The notes: a model not told the origin generated them from the sequence alone. DNA of 64,000 nt from an uncultured Rhizobiaceae bacterium (GCA_958296345.1 CATQIJ010000013.1:1-64000); one strand, 5' to 3'. Positions 11,300 to 21,392 are shown, numbered from the stretch's first letter. Made by a program: numbers and translations.

Positions 11300-12787
11300 T
11301 TATAAACCAAGACCGCCAATGCAAACATACTTCTCTTCTAAATAATCTTGAATACCTTGATGGCCACCTTCTTTGCCAACACCAGATTCTTTAAAGCCAC
11401 CAAATGGTGCTTCAACTGCTGTAATAACGCCTTCATTGACACCAACTAAGCCATACTCAAGACCTTCCATTACTCGGAAGGTACGACCGAGATCTTGCGT
11501 GTAGAAATAACAAGCAAGACCGAAGTCGGTATCATTTGCCATATTGATTACTTCTTCTTCTGTCTCAAACTTATAGACAGGAGCAATCGGCGCAAATGTT
11601 TCTTCTTTTGAGAACTTCATATCCAATGTAGCGCCCGTAATAACCGTTGGTTCAAAAAAGCCATGGCCTAGTGAATGACGTTTACCACCTGTTATAATCT
11701 TGCCACCTTTGCTTACAGCGTCCTGAACAAACTCTTCTGTTTTTGAAACAGCTGCATCATTGATTAATGGGCCCTGAACAACACCATCCTCGTTAGATTG
11801 GCCAACTTTCATCGCTTCACTTGCTTGAGCAAATTTTTCTACGAACTTGTCATGGATACCAGACTGAACATACAGACGGTTTGTACAAACGCATGTTTGG
11901 CCAGAATTACGATATTTAGAAGCCATTGCACCTTCAATGGCACGATCAATATCTGCATCATCAAACACGATGAATGGTGCATTTCCTCCCATCTCCATAG
12001 AGATTTTCTTTACAGTTGGAACAGACTGGGTCATCAAAATTTTACCCACGCGCGTAGAGCCCGTGAAGGTAATCTTACGTACAAGTGGATTGCTTGTTAG
12101 CTCTTTACCAATTTCAATTGGATCACCGGTCAAAATGTTTACGACACCTGCTGGAATTCCAGCCATCTCACATAATTTTCCCCATGCAATACCAGAGTAT
12201 GGTGTTGCCTCTGCTGGCTTACACACGATAGTACAACCTGCTGCAATTGCCGGTGCAATTTTGCGTGCGAGCATTGATGATGGGAAATTCCAAGGCGTAA
12301 TAGCACCAACAACGCCCACAGGCTCTTTAGTAACCAGAATCCTGCGATCAGCCCAAGGCGAAGGAACCGTGTCGCCATAAACGCGCCTCGCCTCTTCCGC
12401 AAACCACATAACATAGGAGGCTGAAAAGCGAACTTCTCCGCGTGCTTCTGCAATTGGCTTTCCCTGTTCTGCTGCCAAAAGTTGAGCTAGAGGCTCTTGA
12501 TTTGCAATAATTGCCTTCTGCAACTTGCGCAGCATATTTACGCGGTCTTTTACAGAAGTTTTCTTGAAGGTCTTAAAAGCTTCATGAGCAGCTTCAATTG
12601 CGCGCTTTGTTTCACCGCCATTTGCATTTGGTACAACGCCAATAGTTTCTCCCGTCGCAGGATTATCAACGCTAAAGGTTTCACCGCTGTCAGCTTGAAC
12701 CCATTTACCATCAACGTAATTGGCGTCTAACTTAAATTCTTCTGCAATTTTTTGCATAATTTTCTCCGAAGATTTCTTAGCGCTCAT
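11300..12787 (-). CDS. gabD: NAD(P)-dependent succinate-semialdehyde dehydrogenase
   Basis: 495-residue aldehyde dehydrogenase. The Rossmann region has TPWNFPSSMLARK; the catalytic Glu lies in EMGGNAPFIVFDDAD and the catalytic Cys in GQTCVCTNR, the GQTCVC form being characteristic of GabD-type enzymes, which oxidise succinate semialdehyde to succinate in 4-aminobutyrate breakdown. The C-terminal motif EAPFGGFKESGVGKEGG is also typical. It ends one base after the flippase gene on the opposite strand, so the two converge with no intergenic gap. No gabT lies nearby. Substrate is inferred from family resemblance. Confidence 0.88.
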   Translation of the reverse strand: MSAKKSSEKIMQKIAEEFKLDANYVDGKWVQADSGETFSVDNPATGETIGVVPNANGGETKRAIEAAHEAFKTFKKTSVKDRVNMLRKLQKAIIANQEPLAQLLAAEQGKPIAEARGEVRFSASYVMWFAEEARRVYGDTVPSPWADRRILVTKEPVGVVGAITPWNFPSSMLARKIAPAIAAGCTIVCKPAEATPYSGIAWGKLCEMAGIPAGVVNILTGDPIEIGKELTSNPLVRKITFTGSTRVGKILMTQSVPTVKKISMEMGGNAPFIVFDDADIDRAIEGAMASKYRNSGQTCVCTNRLYVQSGIHDKFVEKFAQASEAMKVGQSNEDGVVQGPLINDAAVSKTEEFVQDAVSKGGKIITGGKRHSLGHGFFEPTVITGATLDMKFSKEETFAPIAPVYKFETEEEVINMANDTDFGLACYFYTQDLGRTFRVMEGLEYGLVGVNEGVITAVEAPFGGFKESGVGKEGGHQGIQDYLEEKYVCIGGLGL

Positions 12788-12918
12788 CTTTCCTAATGAC
12801 GCTCATATTTAAAAACTGTTTTAGGCTATTAGGGCATCAAGGCAAGGGGGCATTTGCATTTTCAAGAGCAAGTGAGGTTTTTGAAGTGTAAAATCAAGAT
12901 ACAGTTTAGAAACTCAAA

Positions 12919-13341
12919 TTAATTTGCATAAACTGTTTCGATGTTTTTAAAGCCTTTAACCTCAATTGGGTTACCTGAAGGGTCTAGAAAAAACATGGTA
13001 GATTGTTCTCCAGCCTGACCTTTAAACCGAATTTGAGGCTCAAGTACAAACTTTATTCCCTCAGCTAAAAGCCGAGCTGCAAGTGCCTGCCAATCTTCTT
13101 GAGGTAAAACAATACCTAAGTGCGGCATAGGTACCATATGATCGCCAACCTTACCTGTATTCGTTGTTTTAAAAGGCTCGCCCAAATGCAGTGAGATTTG
13201 GTGGCCGAAAAAATCAAAATCAACCCAAGTATCAGTACTTCTACCTTCTTGGCATCCTAGTAATTCGCCATAAAATAAACGCGCTTTTTGTAAATCAGTT
13301 ACATGATAGGCGAGATGGAATAAGGACTTCATTAAAAACAT
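12919..13341 (-). CDS. VOC family (glyoxalase-like) protein
   Basis: About 140 residues forming two beta-alpha-beta-beta-beta halves. The first starts FHLAYHVTDLQKARLFYGELLGC; the second has MPHLGIVLP and ends FFLDPSGNPIEVKGF. Candidate metal ligands are His in FHLAYHV, His in PMPHLG and Glu in NPIEVKG, the pattern of glyoxalase/dioxygenase-type VOC proteins. The substrate is not predictable. Two starts are possible (ATG 13341 or ATG 13332); the second gives the more usual N-terminus MKSLFHLAYHV. Confidence 0.8.
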   Translation of the reverse strand: MFLMKSLFHLAYHVTDLQKARLFYGELLGCQEGRSTDTWVDFDFFGHQISLHLGEPFKTTNTGKVGDHMVPMPHLGIVLPQEDWQALAARLLAEGIKFVLEPQIRFKGQAGEQSTMFFLDPSGNPIEVKGFKNIETVYAN

Positions 13342-13440
13342 CCGTTTTTGACTTTATAGCCTCATTATATACATGCAAAAGAATCCGACCACCTTTTCTT
13401 GATAATCGGATCAATTTATCATTTGAATGGAAATTTAGCG

Positions 13441-13884
13441 TTATTTTACATTAATTGTAATCTGCTCTGTAAAGATTGGCGGATTATGTGGAATGTGATC
13501 CTTATCTGCAAAAACCAACTGAATTGTATGTTTTCCAGGTGTCAGCTCAAGTTTCTTTTCTGTTTGTCCGCCTCCAAAATGAATATGGTTTTCATCAGCT
13601 GGAATATTGGCATCGTATTCATCTTTTCCCTCTTCACCTTCACCAAAAAGAGGTCGGTTTAAGAAGATATGATGGTGACCAGTGTGTTCTTTTTCAACAC
13701 CGGCAGGTGCAACCCCCATCCCTTTTATTCCAAAGATGACTGTAACAGGGCTTGTGACCGTGTCTCCATCTTTCAAGTTTACAATATACTGCATTGCTCC
13801 TTCAGGAGCAGGCGTGTCTCCAGCATTAGCAGAAACCAGTGTACAAAAAATTGTAGCGGCTGTGAGCGTCAAAAGTCTTTTCAT
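13441..13884 (-). CDS. Exported DUF4399 protein
   Basis: 147 residues with a Sec signal peptide (MKRLLTLTAATIFCTLVSANA, cut before GDTPAPEG). The mature part is a single DUF4399-type beta domain with the motifs DGDTVTSPVTVIFG, GHHHIFLN, NHIHFGGGQT and LTPGKHTIQLVF. The His-rich patch (HTGHHHIFLN, ENHIHFG) could bind a metal; that is inference. The family is periplasmic and has no known role. It lies back to back with the ECF sigma gene (88 bases between starts), so it is a candidate regulon member of that sigma factor. Confidence 0.85.
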   Translation of the reverse strand: MKRLLTLTAATIFCTLVSANAGDTPAPEGAMQYIVNLKDGDTVTSPVTVIFGIKGMGVAPAGVEKEHTGHHHIFLNRPLFGEGEEGKDEYDANIPADENHIHFGGGQTEKKLELTPGKHTIQLVFADKDHIPHNPPIFTEQITINVK

Positions 13885-13972
13885 TTTCTTGTCCTCTTGA
13901 TATCAATTGTTGTCATTCATGTTGATTTACACGATGATGCTTAGATAACGTTCGAACACGGATTTTTATTCA

Positions 13973-14491
13973 TTGTTTAAAAATAAAAATTATAGAACTG
14001 AGATTTCCAAAGGCATTCCCTCTCTTTATCCAAGGTTATGGAGATATTGCCTTGCTCTCACTAGCAACCCAGATCAGGCAAATGATTTGGCTCAATCAGC
14101 TTGTTTAAGAGCAATTGAAAAAGCTGACCAGTTTGAAATGGGAACCCATCTCGACCGATGGTTATTTAAGATTGCCCAACGCCTGTGGATTAATGAATTG
14201 AGATCGGCAGCTGTTCGCCGTGGAGGCGGTTTGATTACGATTGATGAATTAAAACTGCCTGATACAACAAATTCAAATCAAGAAACGAATTTATTTGCTC
14301 GTCAAAAGGTAATGGAACTGCCAGAAGCACAGCGCGTGACCGTAATGCTTGTTTATGTTGAGGGGTTTAGTTATCAAGAAGCTTGTGAAATTTTGGACAT
14401 ACCCATTGGAACCGTTATGAGCAGACTTGCTACTTCAAGACGAAAACTCGCAAGTAGTCTGGAAGACTATAAAGGCAAGGTAAAGCAATGA
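13973..14491 (+). CDS. ECF-type RNA polymerase sigma factor
   Basis: 172 residues with the two sigma-70 regions of extracytoplasmic-function factors. Region 2 is DQANDLAQSACLRAIEKADQ with a following RWLFKIAQRLWINELR; region 4 is AQRVTVMLVYVEGFSYQEAC then IGTVMSRLATSRRKL, the DNA-binding helix-turn-helix. The only start that fits is TTG at 13973, since an in-frame stop lies at 13946-13948 and no ATG precedes region 2; a weak TTG start would keep expression low. It overlaps the anti-sigma gene by four bases (ATGA), so the pair is co-translated. The stimulus is unknown. Confidence 0.88.
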   Translation: MFKNKNYRTEISKGIPSLYPRLWRYCLALTSNPDQANDLAQSACLRAIEKADQFEMGTHLDRWLFKIAQRLWINELRSAAVRRGGGLITIDELKLPDTTNSNQETNLFARQKVMELPEAQRVTVMLVYVEGFSYQEACEILDIPIGTVMSRLATSRRKLASSLEDYKGKVKQ

Positions 14492-15231
14492 CTATAAAAT
14501 TTTCAGATGAAGAGCTAACATCTTATCTTGATGGCGAGAAAAAGCACGGCCCATATCAGGAAATTGAACAAGCGCTTAAAACCGATAAAGCTTTACAATT
14601 ACGTTTGGGCGAATTGAAAATTGGTCATTTAAACATTTCTCAATCCATGGATGGTTTGTTGAAAAATGCACCACTATCACCTGAATTAAATATAGAAAAC
14701 ACAGCTAATATTACGCCTTGGATTAAGAGGTTTCTACTGGCCAGTTGTGCAGCTTCAATCATGCTTTTTAGCGGCATCGTCGGCTACAGTGTTTCAGATA
14801 GACAGATGGATAGTTGGCGCGAATATGTTGCTGCTTATCACTATCTTTACATTACCAATACCTTAACTAATATTGATAGCACTGAAACTTTGGTTCGCGA
14901 CGAACTAACACGCGTTGGCGCTGCGATCGGTAAAAACCTCTCATTCGCTTCTTTGAAAAACTTTTCAGGACTGGACTATAAACGTTCACAAATTCTTGGG
15001 TTTGAAGGAAAACCTCTTGCGCAAATGACCTTTCTTTCAAAAATGGGTACACCTATTGCGCTTTGCGTTATTCGTTCTGGTACTCATTCAGAAGAGGTTA
15101 TTTCCAATATGACGATGGAGGGGATGGCCTCAGCTGCATGGTCAAAGGATGGGTATGAATATTTGATCATCGGCGGTAAGGATAAAGCACTTATTGATGA
15201 AGCGGCAAAACACTTTGCAGCAAGCATCTAA
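14488..15231 (+). CDS. Membrane-bound anti-sigma factor for the upstream ECF sigma
   Basis: 247 residues: a cytoplasmic N-terminal anti-sigma domain (FSDEELTSYLDGE is the usual opening of this class), one membrane segment near residues 78-98 (FLLASCAASIMLFSGIVGYSV), and a periplasmic domain of about 145 residues. The periplasmic domain has no obvious redox pair or zinc site; it is probably the sensor or the site of regulated proteolysis. Overlap with the sigma gene supports the partnership. The long structured periplasmic domain (for example LIIGGKDKALIDEAAKHF) is the part worth modelling. Confidence 0.85.
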   Translation: MTIKFSDEELTSYLDGEKKHGPYQEIEQALKTDKALQLRLGELKIGHLNISQSMDGLLKNAPLSPELNIENTANITPWIKRFLLASCAASIMLFSGIVGYSVSDRQMDSWREYVAAYHYLYITNTLTNIDSTETLVRDELTRVGAAIGKNLSFASLKNFSGLDYKRSQILGFEGKPLAQMTFLSKMGTPIALCVIRSGTHSEEVISNMTMEGMASAAWSKDGYEYLIIGGKDKALIDEAAKHFAASI

Positions 15232-15270
15232 ACACTTCCACTCAACGTTAGAATCGAAGATAATAGTGCT

Positions 15271-17145
15271 ATGAATACGCACGCTCAAAACTCAGATACC
15301 ACCGCACCATCTGTCATTCGGCTTAACGAAACTGTTGTTAATCAGATTGCTGCTGGTGAAGTTATTGAACGCCCAGCAAGTGTTATTAAAGAGCTGATCG
15401 AAAATGCAATTGATGCGCATAGTACGCGCATTGATATTGTTACTTCATCAGGTGGTAAAACAATGATGCGCGTTAGTGATAATGGGCACGGCATGAGCGT
15501 AGAAAACCTAGCGCTTGCAGTTGAGCGTCATTGCACTTCTAAACTTACAGATGACTTAATGGATATCAAAAGCCTCGGATTTAGAGGCGAAGCACTCCCT
15601 TCTGTTGGATCTGTATCAAGGCTAACAATTACCTCTCGTATAAAATCAGATGAGAGTGCGTGGAAGATCAATGTATCGGGCGGCAAAATTACTGGGCCAT
15701 CACCAGCGGCCTTAAGTGAAGGCACTGTGGTTGAAGTTTCTGATTTGTTTTATGCAACCCCTGCCCGACTTAAATTTTTAAAAACAGACCGCGCGGAAAC
15801 CAATGCGATTACCGATGTTTTCAAAAGGGTAGCATTAGCTTTTCCACATATCAGGTTTTCGATTTCAGGTGATGATCGCTCTTCACTAGACTACCCGGCA
15901 ACGACTCAGTTTGACCGCCTTACACAAGTGTTGGGTAAAGACTTCACTGAAAACGCAATGAAAATTGACGCAGGGCGTGAGGGTGTTTCACTTCAGGGTT
16001 TTTCTAGTGTTCCAACGTATCATCGTGGCAATGCGCTTGCACAATATTTCTTTGTAAATGGCAGGCCTGTTAAAGACAAAACATTGCTTGGCGCTGTTCG
16101 AGGTGCATATATGGATGTATTGCCACGCGGAAAACATCCTGTGCTTGCGCTATTTCTAGACCTTGACCCTCATATGGTTGATGTCAACGTACACCCTGCA
16201 AAGGCGGATGTTCGTTTCCGTGATGCGGGGCTTATTCGGGGTTTAATTGTGGGTTCACTTCGCCAAGCTATTAGCGCTGATAGCGAAGAAGATGGCCCGC
16301 TTACTAGCCGTGCAGGTGCAGAAGCTATGATGGGTGCTTTTAAGACGCAGCAACCAGTAGGTGGACAAGGCTTTTCTGGTTATCAGGAGAGTTTTACAAA
16401 TGCGTATCGTCCAACATCAAGAGAGGCACAGGCATCAAAAGATTGGGCAAGGCCTTTAGATCAGGCGCCTCAATCTTATGGCGCATTAAATGAAAGCCAA
16501 ACTGGCTTTGATATTACAGGCGCTCCAAGCGGCAATGTGGCTCACGAAATTTCTGAAACAGCTTCAAGTGACTTCCCCCTAGGAGCAGCGCGTGCGCAAC
16601 TTCATAAGAATTATATCGTTTCGCAAACTGAAAAAGGCTTGGTGATTGTTGACCAACACGCCGCCCACGAACGCATTGTCTATGAGACATTAAAATCTGG
16701 TATGGAAAATGGCATTCCAAGTCAGCTTTTACTTGTGCCAGAAATTATTGACATGCCGGAAGAAGATGTAAATCGTCTTGCAGGTTTTGCAGATGAATTT
16801 CAAAAACTGGGTCTTGAGATTGAAGCTTTTGGCCCAGGTGCTATTGCAGTACGAGCAACGCCGGCACTTTTAGGTGAGACAAATTCACAGCAACTCTTAC
16901 GCGACCTTGCCGATGAGATTGCTGAATGGAATTCAGCCGAAGGGCTAGAGGCAAAACTTCATCATGTTGCAGCCACTATGGCATGTCATGGTTCCGTGCG
17001 TTCTGGTCGGCTCTTAAAGCCCCAAGAAATGGACGTGTTATTACGCCAAATGGAAAGCACACCGAACTCAGGTCAATGCAATCACGGCAGGCCAACCTTC
17101 ATAGAGCTTGACCTAAAGGACATTGAGCGACTATTTGGTAGATAA
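15271..17145 (+). CDS. mutL: DNA mismatch repair protein MutL
   Basis: 624 residues. The N-terminal GHKL ATPase has [25 protein letters not shown] and GFRGEALPS; the middle transducer has [12 protein letters not shown]. The C-terminal dimerisation domain (from about residue 440) has the endonuclease motif [12 protein letters not shown], which fits DQHA(X)2E(X)4E, plus ACHGSVRSG and CNHGRPT, so this is the nicking type of MutL found in organisms without MutH. MutL links MutS recognition of mismatches to strand removal. The ATG at 15271 starts 39 bases after the anti-sigma gene. Pairing with DUF2093 downstream is common in Rhizobiales. Confidence 0.97.
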   Translation: MNTHAQNSDTTAPSVIRLNETVVNQIAAGEVIERPASVIKELIENAIDAHSTRIDIVTSSGGKTMMRVSDNGHGMSVENLALAVERHCTSKLTDDLMDIKSLGFRGEALPSVGSVSRLTITSRIKSDESAWKINVSGGKITGPSPAALSEGTVVEVSDLFYATPARLKFLKTDRAETNAITDVFKRVALAFPHIRFSISGDDRSSLDYPATTQFDRLTQVLGKDFTENAMKIDAGREGVSLQGFSSVPTYHRGNALAQYFFVNGRPVKDKTLLGAVRGAYMDVLPRGKHPVLALFLDLDPHMVDVNVHPAKADVRFRDAGLIRGLIVGSLRQAISADSEEDGPLTSRAGAEAMMGAFKTQQPVGGQGFSGYQESFTNAYRPTSREAQASKDWARPLDQAPQSYGALNESQTGFDITGAPSGNVAHEISETASSDFPLGAARAQLHKNYIVSQTEKGLVIVDQHAAHERIVYETLKSGMENGIPSQLLLVPEIIDMPEEDVNRLAGFADEFQKLGLEIEAFGPGAIAVRATPALLGETNSQQLLRDLADEIAEWNSAEGLEAKLHHVAATMACHGSVRSGRLLKPQEMDVLLRQMESTPNSGQCNHGRPTFIELDLKDIERLFGR

Positions 17146-17165
17146 CAAATTTATAGGTGCAACAA

Positions 17166-17363
17166 ATGAACCGTTTTGAAAACGCTGGCGAAGCTAAAAT
17201 TGAATATCAGGATGGTGATTTCCAAATCCTGTCCGCAGGTACCTATGTCAGTTGCGCCGTCACCAAAAAACCTATTCCAATCGATGAATTAAAATACTGG
17301 AGCGTAGCAAAGCAGGAAGCTTATGTAGATGTAGAAGCTTCGGTTAAGGCATCGCAAGGTTAG
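17166..17363 (+). CDS. DUF2093 domain protein
   Basis: 65 residues, a compact family restricted to alphaproteobacteria and usually found beside mutL or lpxK. Motifs seen: EAKIEYQDGDFQIL, SCAVTKKPIPIDELKYWSV. Two features (one Cys, basic KKP) are shared across what I recall of the family, but no function is known. I prefer the ATG at 17166, which has an AGGTG Shine-Dalgarno eight bases upstream, over the GTG at 17157. Confidence 0.82.
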   Translation: MNRFENAGEAKIEYQDGDFQILSAGTYVSCAVTKKPIPIDELKYWSVAKQEAYVDVEASVKASQG

Positions 17364-17472
17364 GATAAACTTACAGTTTGAGTTTTTAATAGAAACGACA
17401 AACTGCTTTTATTAAAATCTATATCAATTATACTAACTAATATTAAAGCTCCTAAACAGTTAGTTCATAAGA

Positions 17473-17916
17473 ATGCTCATTGAAAAACTAAAAACTAATC
17501 ACATTGATGTAGACATCAAAAAAAACTTAGAATTATTGCTATGTGCAATAGAAGCAATAATACCATTTTCCAGAAGTGCTGGAACAGTAGTGGATGAGTT
17601 TAATGCATATGATGAATGGGAAGATTTAATTCAACAAATGTTTAAGTCTTATATTTTACATGCGATATGTGACGAATTTGGAGATTATTGGTTTAGAGAA
17701 TTTCATAAACTTGGTTGTAAAATTGATCGTTCTTTAAAACAAACTTTTATCTGTGCGAAAAAAAATGATTATACCTATTATTTATTTGATATTTTGTCTC
17801 CAGATGGTTCACAAATAACATCAGAATGGATCAGAACAAGTGACAAACTTTTAATAAGGTTTGGGGTAGATGAAGTTTCAAATTTTGAAGAAGTTTTTAT
17901 CGCTAAAATCCATTGA
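17473..17916 (+). CDS. Orphan protein of unknown function
   Basis: 147 residues, acidic, rich in Ile, Phe, Tyr and Lys, with no signal peptide or membrane segment. I do not recognise the family. Codon use is much more AT-rich than the flanking mutL and MATE genes (long runs of A and T), and it stands alone between conserved genes, which fits recent acquisition. The N-terminal half is mostly helical (KNLELLLCAIEAIIPF, WEDLIQQMFKSYILHAICDEF) and the C-terminal half mixed (YYLFDILSPDG), a layout seen in small immunity-type proteins, but that is only a guess. Confidence 0.6.
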   Translation: MLIEKLKTNHIDVDIKKNLELLLCAIEAIIPFSRSAGTVVDEFNAYDEWEDLIQQMFKSYILHAICDEFGDYWFREFHKLGCKIDRSLKQTFICAKKNDYTYYLFDILSPDGSQITSEWIRTSDKLLIRFGVDEVSNFEEVFIAKIH

Positions 17917-17991
17917 TTTTTGAACTCTATCTCTGAGTTAAGAGAAGCGATTAGCAACTAACTTAGCCTACCCCAAAACAACCATTCCCAT

Positions 17992-19410
17992 TCAACCAGA
18001 AGCACCACGCCCTGAGGTGAATGGTGAATTTGCTGATGGTATAGTAGCCAATTGCTCGTCTTCAATTCGTGCTTTTTCAGGTAGTTTCTTTAATTCTCTA
18101 AAGCAAACTACAACCGATAAAACACCGAAGACAATGCCGCCCAAACCCCAACCAGCAAGCACACCTTCTGGCCCCCAAGCTTTACCAATCCATACGAATG
18201 GAATGACGCCTAGAGTTGCTCTGCCCCAATTGAAAACCGTTGAATAAATCGGGAAGCCAAGATTATTAAAGGCGGCGTTGGCAACAAATAATGCTCCGTT
18301 GAAGATGAAACTACCCGCTACGAACAGGCAGAAGAAACGGATTAAGTTTGCAGCTTCAGCCTCGGCGCTAAAGGCTTGAGTTATGAGCGGCCAGCTGAGT
18401 GCTAAAATCAACCAGACAACGACACAATACACCAAGCCAAACAAAAGACTGTCCCACATGGTTTTTGTAACTCTAGCAAAATTTTTCGCGCCGTAATTTT
18501 GACTTAAGATTGGCCCTACGGCACCAGATAGAGAAAAGACAACTGCAAAAGCCAATGGCATTAAACGCCCTACGATTGCCCAGCCCGCAACAGCATCATC
18601 GCCAAACTCAGAAATGCTCGCGGTGACATAGGCATTACCAACAGGTGTCGCAATTTGTGTTAAAACAGCCGGAATACCAATTATCATAAATGGTTTTAGG
18701 TTATTTTTAAGGGAGCTTAATCTTGGCATCCCAATTAAATTGTGCACTCGAATGGCGAAATATAACCCAACGCCTAGCATGAAAATTCGTACAAAAATGA
18801 TAGCGATGGCAGCGCCGTTTACCCCCCAACCAAGGCCGAAGATAAAAAATGGATCAAGCACCAAGGCTGCACCACCCACAGAGAGCGTCACATACATCGA
18901 ACGTTTTGCGTCACCCTTTGCGCGCAACAAACCAGACAAACACATACCAAGACCGAGTAATGGAAACGAGGGAATTGCAATCTGCATAAAAGTGAGTGAA
19001 ATCTGTTTCGTTTCCCCCTTCGCCCCCAATAAATCTAGTAAATAAGGCAAGGTTGGCATGACCGTAATTACGACCAGAATAGAAAAGACTAACATATAAA
19101 CAAGTGACGTTGCTGCTCTTCGTTTTGCAGCCGCCTCATTGCCCTCTCCTATTGCACGGGCTGTGATGGCTGTTGCAGAGATTGCAAACCCGATCCCAAT
19201 CGAGACTGTAAAAAACATAATAGTCGAAGCATAACCAATGGCAGCCGCTAGCTCTTGTTGCCCAAGCAGGGAGATATAAAACAGGTTTATGACATCAACC
19301 AGAAAAATTGAGACAAGCCCAATCGCGCCAGTGGATGTCATGGTCATCACATGGCGCATAGTTGAGCCTTGTGTAAAAACTGCTTTTTGAGTTTCTTGAA
19401 CCTCAGTCAT
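17992..19410 (-). CDS. MATE family multidrug/Na+ (or H+) antiporter
   Basis: 472 residues, twelve membrane segments in two homologous six-helix halves. MATE-type features: GSTMRHVMTMTSTGAIGL at the start, LLGQQELAAAIGYA in helix 2, FQ-free PSFPLLGLGMCLSGLLRAKGD closing half 1, and GNAYVTASISEFGDDAVAGWA opening half 2. Such proteins export cationic drugs in exchange for Na+ or H+. The stop of the upstream KefB/C-type gene and this start overlap by a base, so they are one operon. The substrate is not predictable. Confidence 0.88.
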   Translation of the reverse strand: MTEVQETQKAVFTQGSTMRHVMTMTSTGAIGLVSIFLVDVINLFYISLLGQQELAAAIGYASTIMFFTVSIGIGFAISATAITARAIGEGNEAAAKRRAATSLVYMLVFSILVVITVMPTLPYLLDLLGAKGETKQISLTFMQIAIPSFPLLGLGMCLSGLLRAKGDAKRSMYVTLSVGGAALVLDPFFIFGLGWGVNGAAIAIIFVRIFMLGVGLYFAIRVHNLIGMPRLSSLKNNLKPFMIIGIPAVLTQIATPVGNAYVTASISEFGDDAVAGWAIVGRLMPLAFAVVFSLSGAVGPILSQNYGAKNFARVTKTMWDSLLFGLVYCVVVWLILALSWPLITQAFSAEAEAANLIRFFCLFVAGSFIFNGALFVANAAFNNLGFPIYSTVFNWGRATLGVIPFVWIGKAWGPEGVLAGWGLGGIVFGVLSVVVCFRELKKLPEKARIEDEQLATIPSANSPFTSGRGASG

Positions 19411-21257
19411 TATTCAGCAGGTGTACTTTCTTTAGCTTCGTTCAGTTTTTTGTCTTCTTCCAAAACTTCGCTGGAGCGTTCATCGAGTGCTTTTGCTTGG
19501 TGGTGTGGTTTAACCAAAGGTTCAGGTTGAACATTGGGCTTGTTATGCAAAATATCCATACCTGCATATAGACCTTCACGGTATTGAACCATGAGACGGT
19601 CATGGTCCAGCCTTCTAACATCTTCCAGTATTTCCGAGACTTGCTCTGTTTCATGGCCAAGACCTTTTAACATCTCTCCTCCCATTAATAGTGCGGATTC
19701 AAAAGTTTCCCGGGTGTGGTACTTCACATCTTTATCCATCAATTGAAGCGTATGGGCTCGATCATAAGCTCTGACATACATCGATTTTTCTGGAAACTCG
19801 CTCGCTATCATATCAACAATACGATTTGTAATTTCGGGTGTATGTGTCGCAATACATACTAATTTAGCTTTACGTATCCCTGCTGAAATTAAAACTTCTT
19901 TTCGAGCGCCATTACCAAAATAGATTCTAAAGCCAAATTTTGCCGCCTGTTTAATAACACCTGGATTATTATCAATCACAGTTACATCTGCACCAGATGC
20001 CAATAGTGCTTGCGCTGCAACCTGCCCCATTCTTGAGAATCCAATCATGAGCACAGGCGATTCTGCACCATAAAAATCTTCCTCAGGCTCATCAACTTCT
20101 GAACTTGTTTCTAGTAATTTATTTCCAATCCAAACGGAAAGCGGCGTCAGGGTCATCGATAAAACAACCATAGCAACAAGAAACGAGGAGGTTTTAGTAT
20201 CAAGCACACCAATGCTTGTTGCGGAGGCAAACAATACAAACCCAAACTCGCCGTGCTGGGATAAAATAGCTGAAGTCTTTGTGCTCTCTGAATGAGTTGA
20301 AGAAAACAGCTTACAAGCTAGATAAATCACCAGCGCCTTCACAACCATTGCGATTAAGACGAACCCAATGATTGCAAGCCAATTTTCAAGCAGGACCGTC
20401 ACATCAAGCGATAGACCAACTGCCATGAAAAACAGCCCAAGCAAAATCCCTCGAAAAGGTTCTATGTTTGCTTCAAGTTCTACACGGTATGATGATTCCG
20501 CCAGTAACACGCCCGCAAGAAATGAGCCGAGCGCCATCGATAAGCCAACCGATTGCATCAACATTGCAGAGCCAAACACAACAAACAGCGCAGTTGCCAG
20601 CATTGCTTCATCAGCACCTGTTCTGGCAATAACACCCAGTAGAGGATTCAATAAGTATTGACCTGCGAAAACCGCAATGCCGATCGCTAATAGTCCAATC
20701 CAAAACGCAGACCAATCTGCTCCCATTTCTGCTGATGATGAGAGTAGCGGGACAATTGCCAAAAGTGGAATAATCGCTAAATCTTGGAACAAGAGAACCG
20801 AAAATGTTTTTTGCCCATAGCTACTATTCACATCGCCTTTTGACTCTAAGGTTTGGAGGACAAAAGCTGTCGAAGAAAGCGCCAACCCAAAGCCCGCAAC
20901 AATTGCCATATTGATGTTTGGAGCGACCATCCAAGCAAGCAATGATAAGACCATGCCACAGAGCATTACTTGAGCTGAGCCAAGCCCTAGAATGTCACGC
21001 CGCATCGACCATAACTTAGAGGGCTTCATTTCCAGCCCTACTATAAATAGAAGAAAGACTATTCCAAGCTCGGCAAAATAAAGAATGCTCTCGCCATTAT
21101 TTACGACACCTAGCAATGGGCCAAGAAATACACCTGCAGCTAGATAACCAAGTACGGTACCAAGACCAATGCGTTTAAAAATGGGGGCAGCAACGACGGC
21201 CGCACCAAGAAGTAATACAACTTGTGTGTATATTTCAGGAGTTGCTTCTAGTGCCAT
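19410..21257 (-). CDS. KefB/KefC-type monovalent cation:proton antiporter with TrkA-N domain
   Basis: 615 residues: an N-terminal CPA2 exchanger of about twelve helices (LGYLAAGVFLGPLLG, ELGIVFLLFIVGLEM, FGLALSSTAFVLQ, LLFQDLAIIPLLA, SQHGEFGFVLFA) and a C-terminal Rossmann TrkA-N domain from about residue 400 (VLMIGFSRMGQVAAQAL, ADVTVIDNNPG). KefB/C proteins export K+ and acidify the cytoplasm during electrophile stress and are gated by glutathione adducts at the TrkA-N domain. There is no kefF/G ancillary gene. The tail of about 60 residues is charged and probably disordered. Confidence 0.88.
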   Translation of the reverse strand: MALEATPEIYTQVVLLLGAAVVAAPIFKRIGLGTVLGYLAAGVFLGPLLGVVNNGESILYFAELGIVFLLFIVGLEMKPSKLWSMRRDILGLGSAQVMLCGMVLSLLAWMVAPNINMAIVAGFGLALSSTAFVLQTLESKGDVNSSYGQKTFSVLLFQDLAIIPLLAIVPLLSSSAEMGADWSAFWIGLLAIGIAVFAGQYLLNPLLGVIARTGADEAMLATALFVVFGSAMLMQSVGLSMALGSFLAGVLLAESSYRVELEANIEPFRGILLGLFFMAVGLSLDVTVLLENWLAIIGFVLIAMVVKALVIYLACKLFSSTHSESTKTSAILSQHGEFGFVLFASATSIGVLDTKTSSFLVAMVVLSMTLTPLSVWIGNKLLETSSEVDEPEEDFYGAESPVLMIGFSRMGQVAAQALLASGADVTVIDNNPGVIKQAAKFGFRIYFGNGARKEVLISAGIRKAKLVCIATHTPEITNRIVDMIASEFPEKSMYVRAYDRAHTLQLMDKDVKYHTRETFESALLMGGEMLKGLGHETEQVSEILEDVRRLDHDRLMVQYREGLYAGMDILHNKPNVQPEPLVKPHHQAKALDERSSEVLEEDKKLNEAKESTPAE

Positions 21258-21392
21258 TTCGCTTCTCCTTTATTAGAAAGAACATTGAATTGATTATCAA
21301 AAGCCTTCTTACCTTGCTTAGATAACCTTAGAGGCTTATGTGTTGGTTTGAAATAGTTTCTCACTGATTTCCTTTCATTCGTGGTAAAAATT

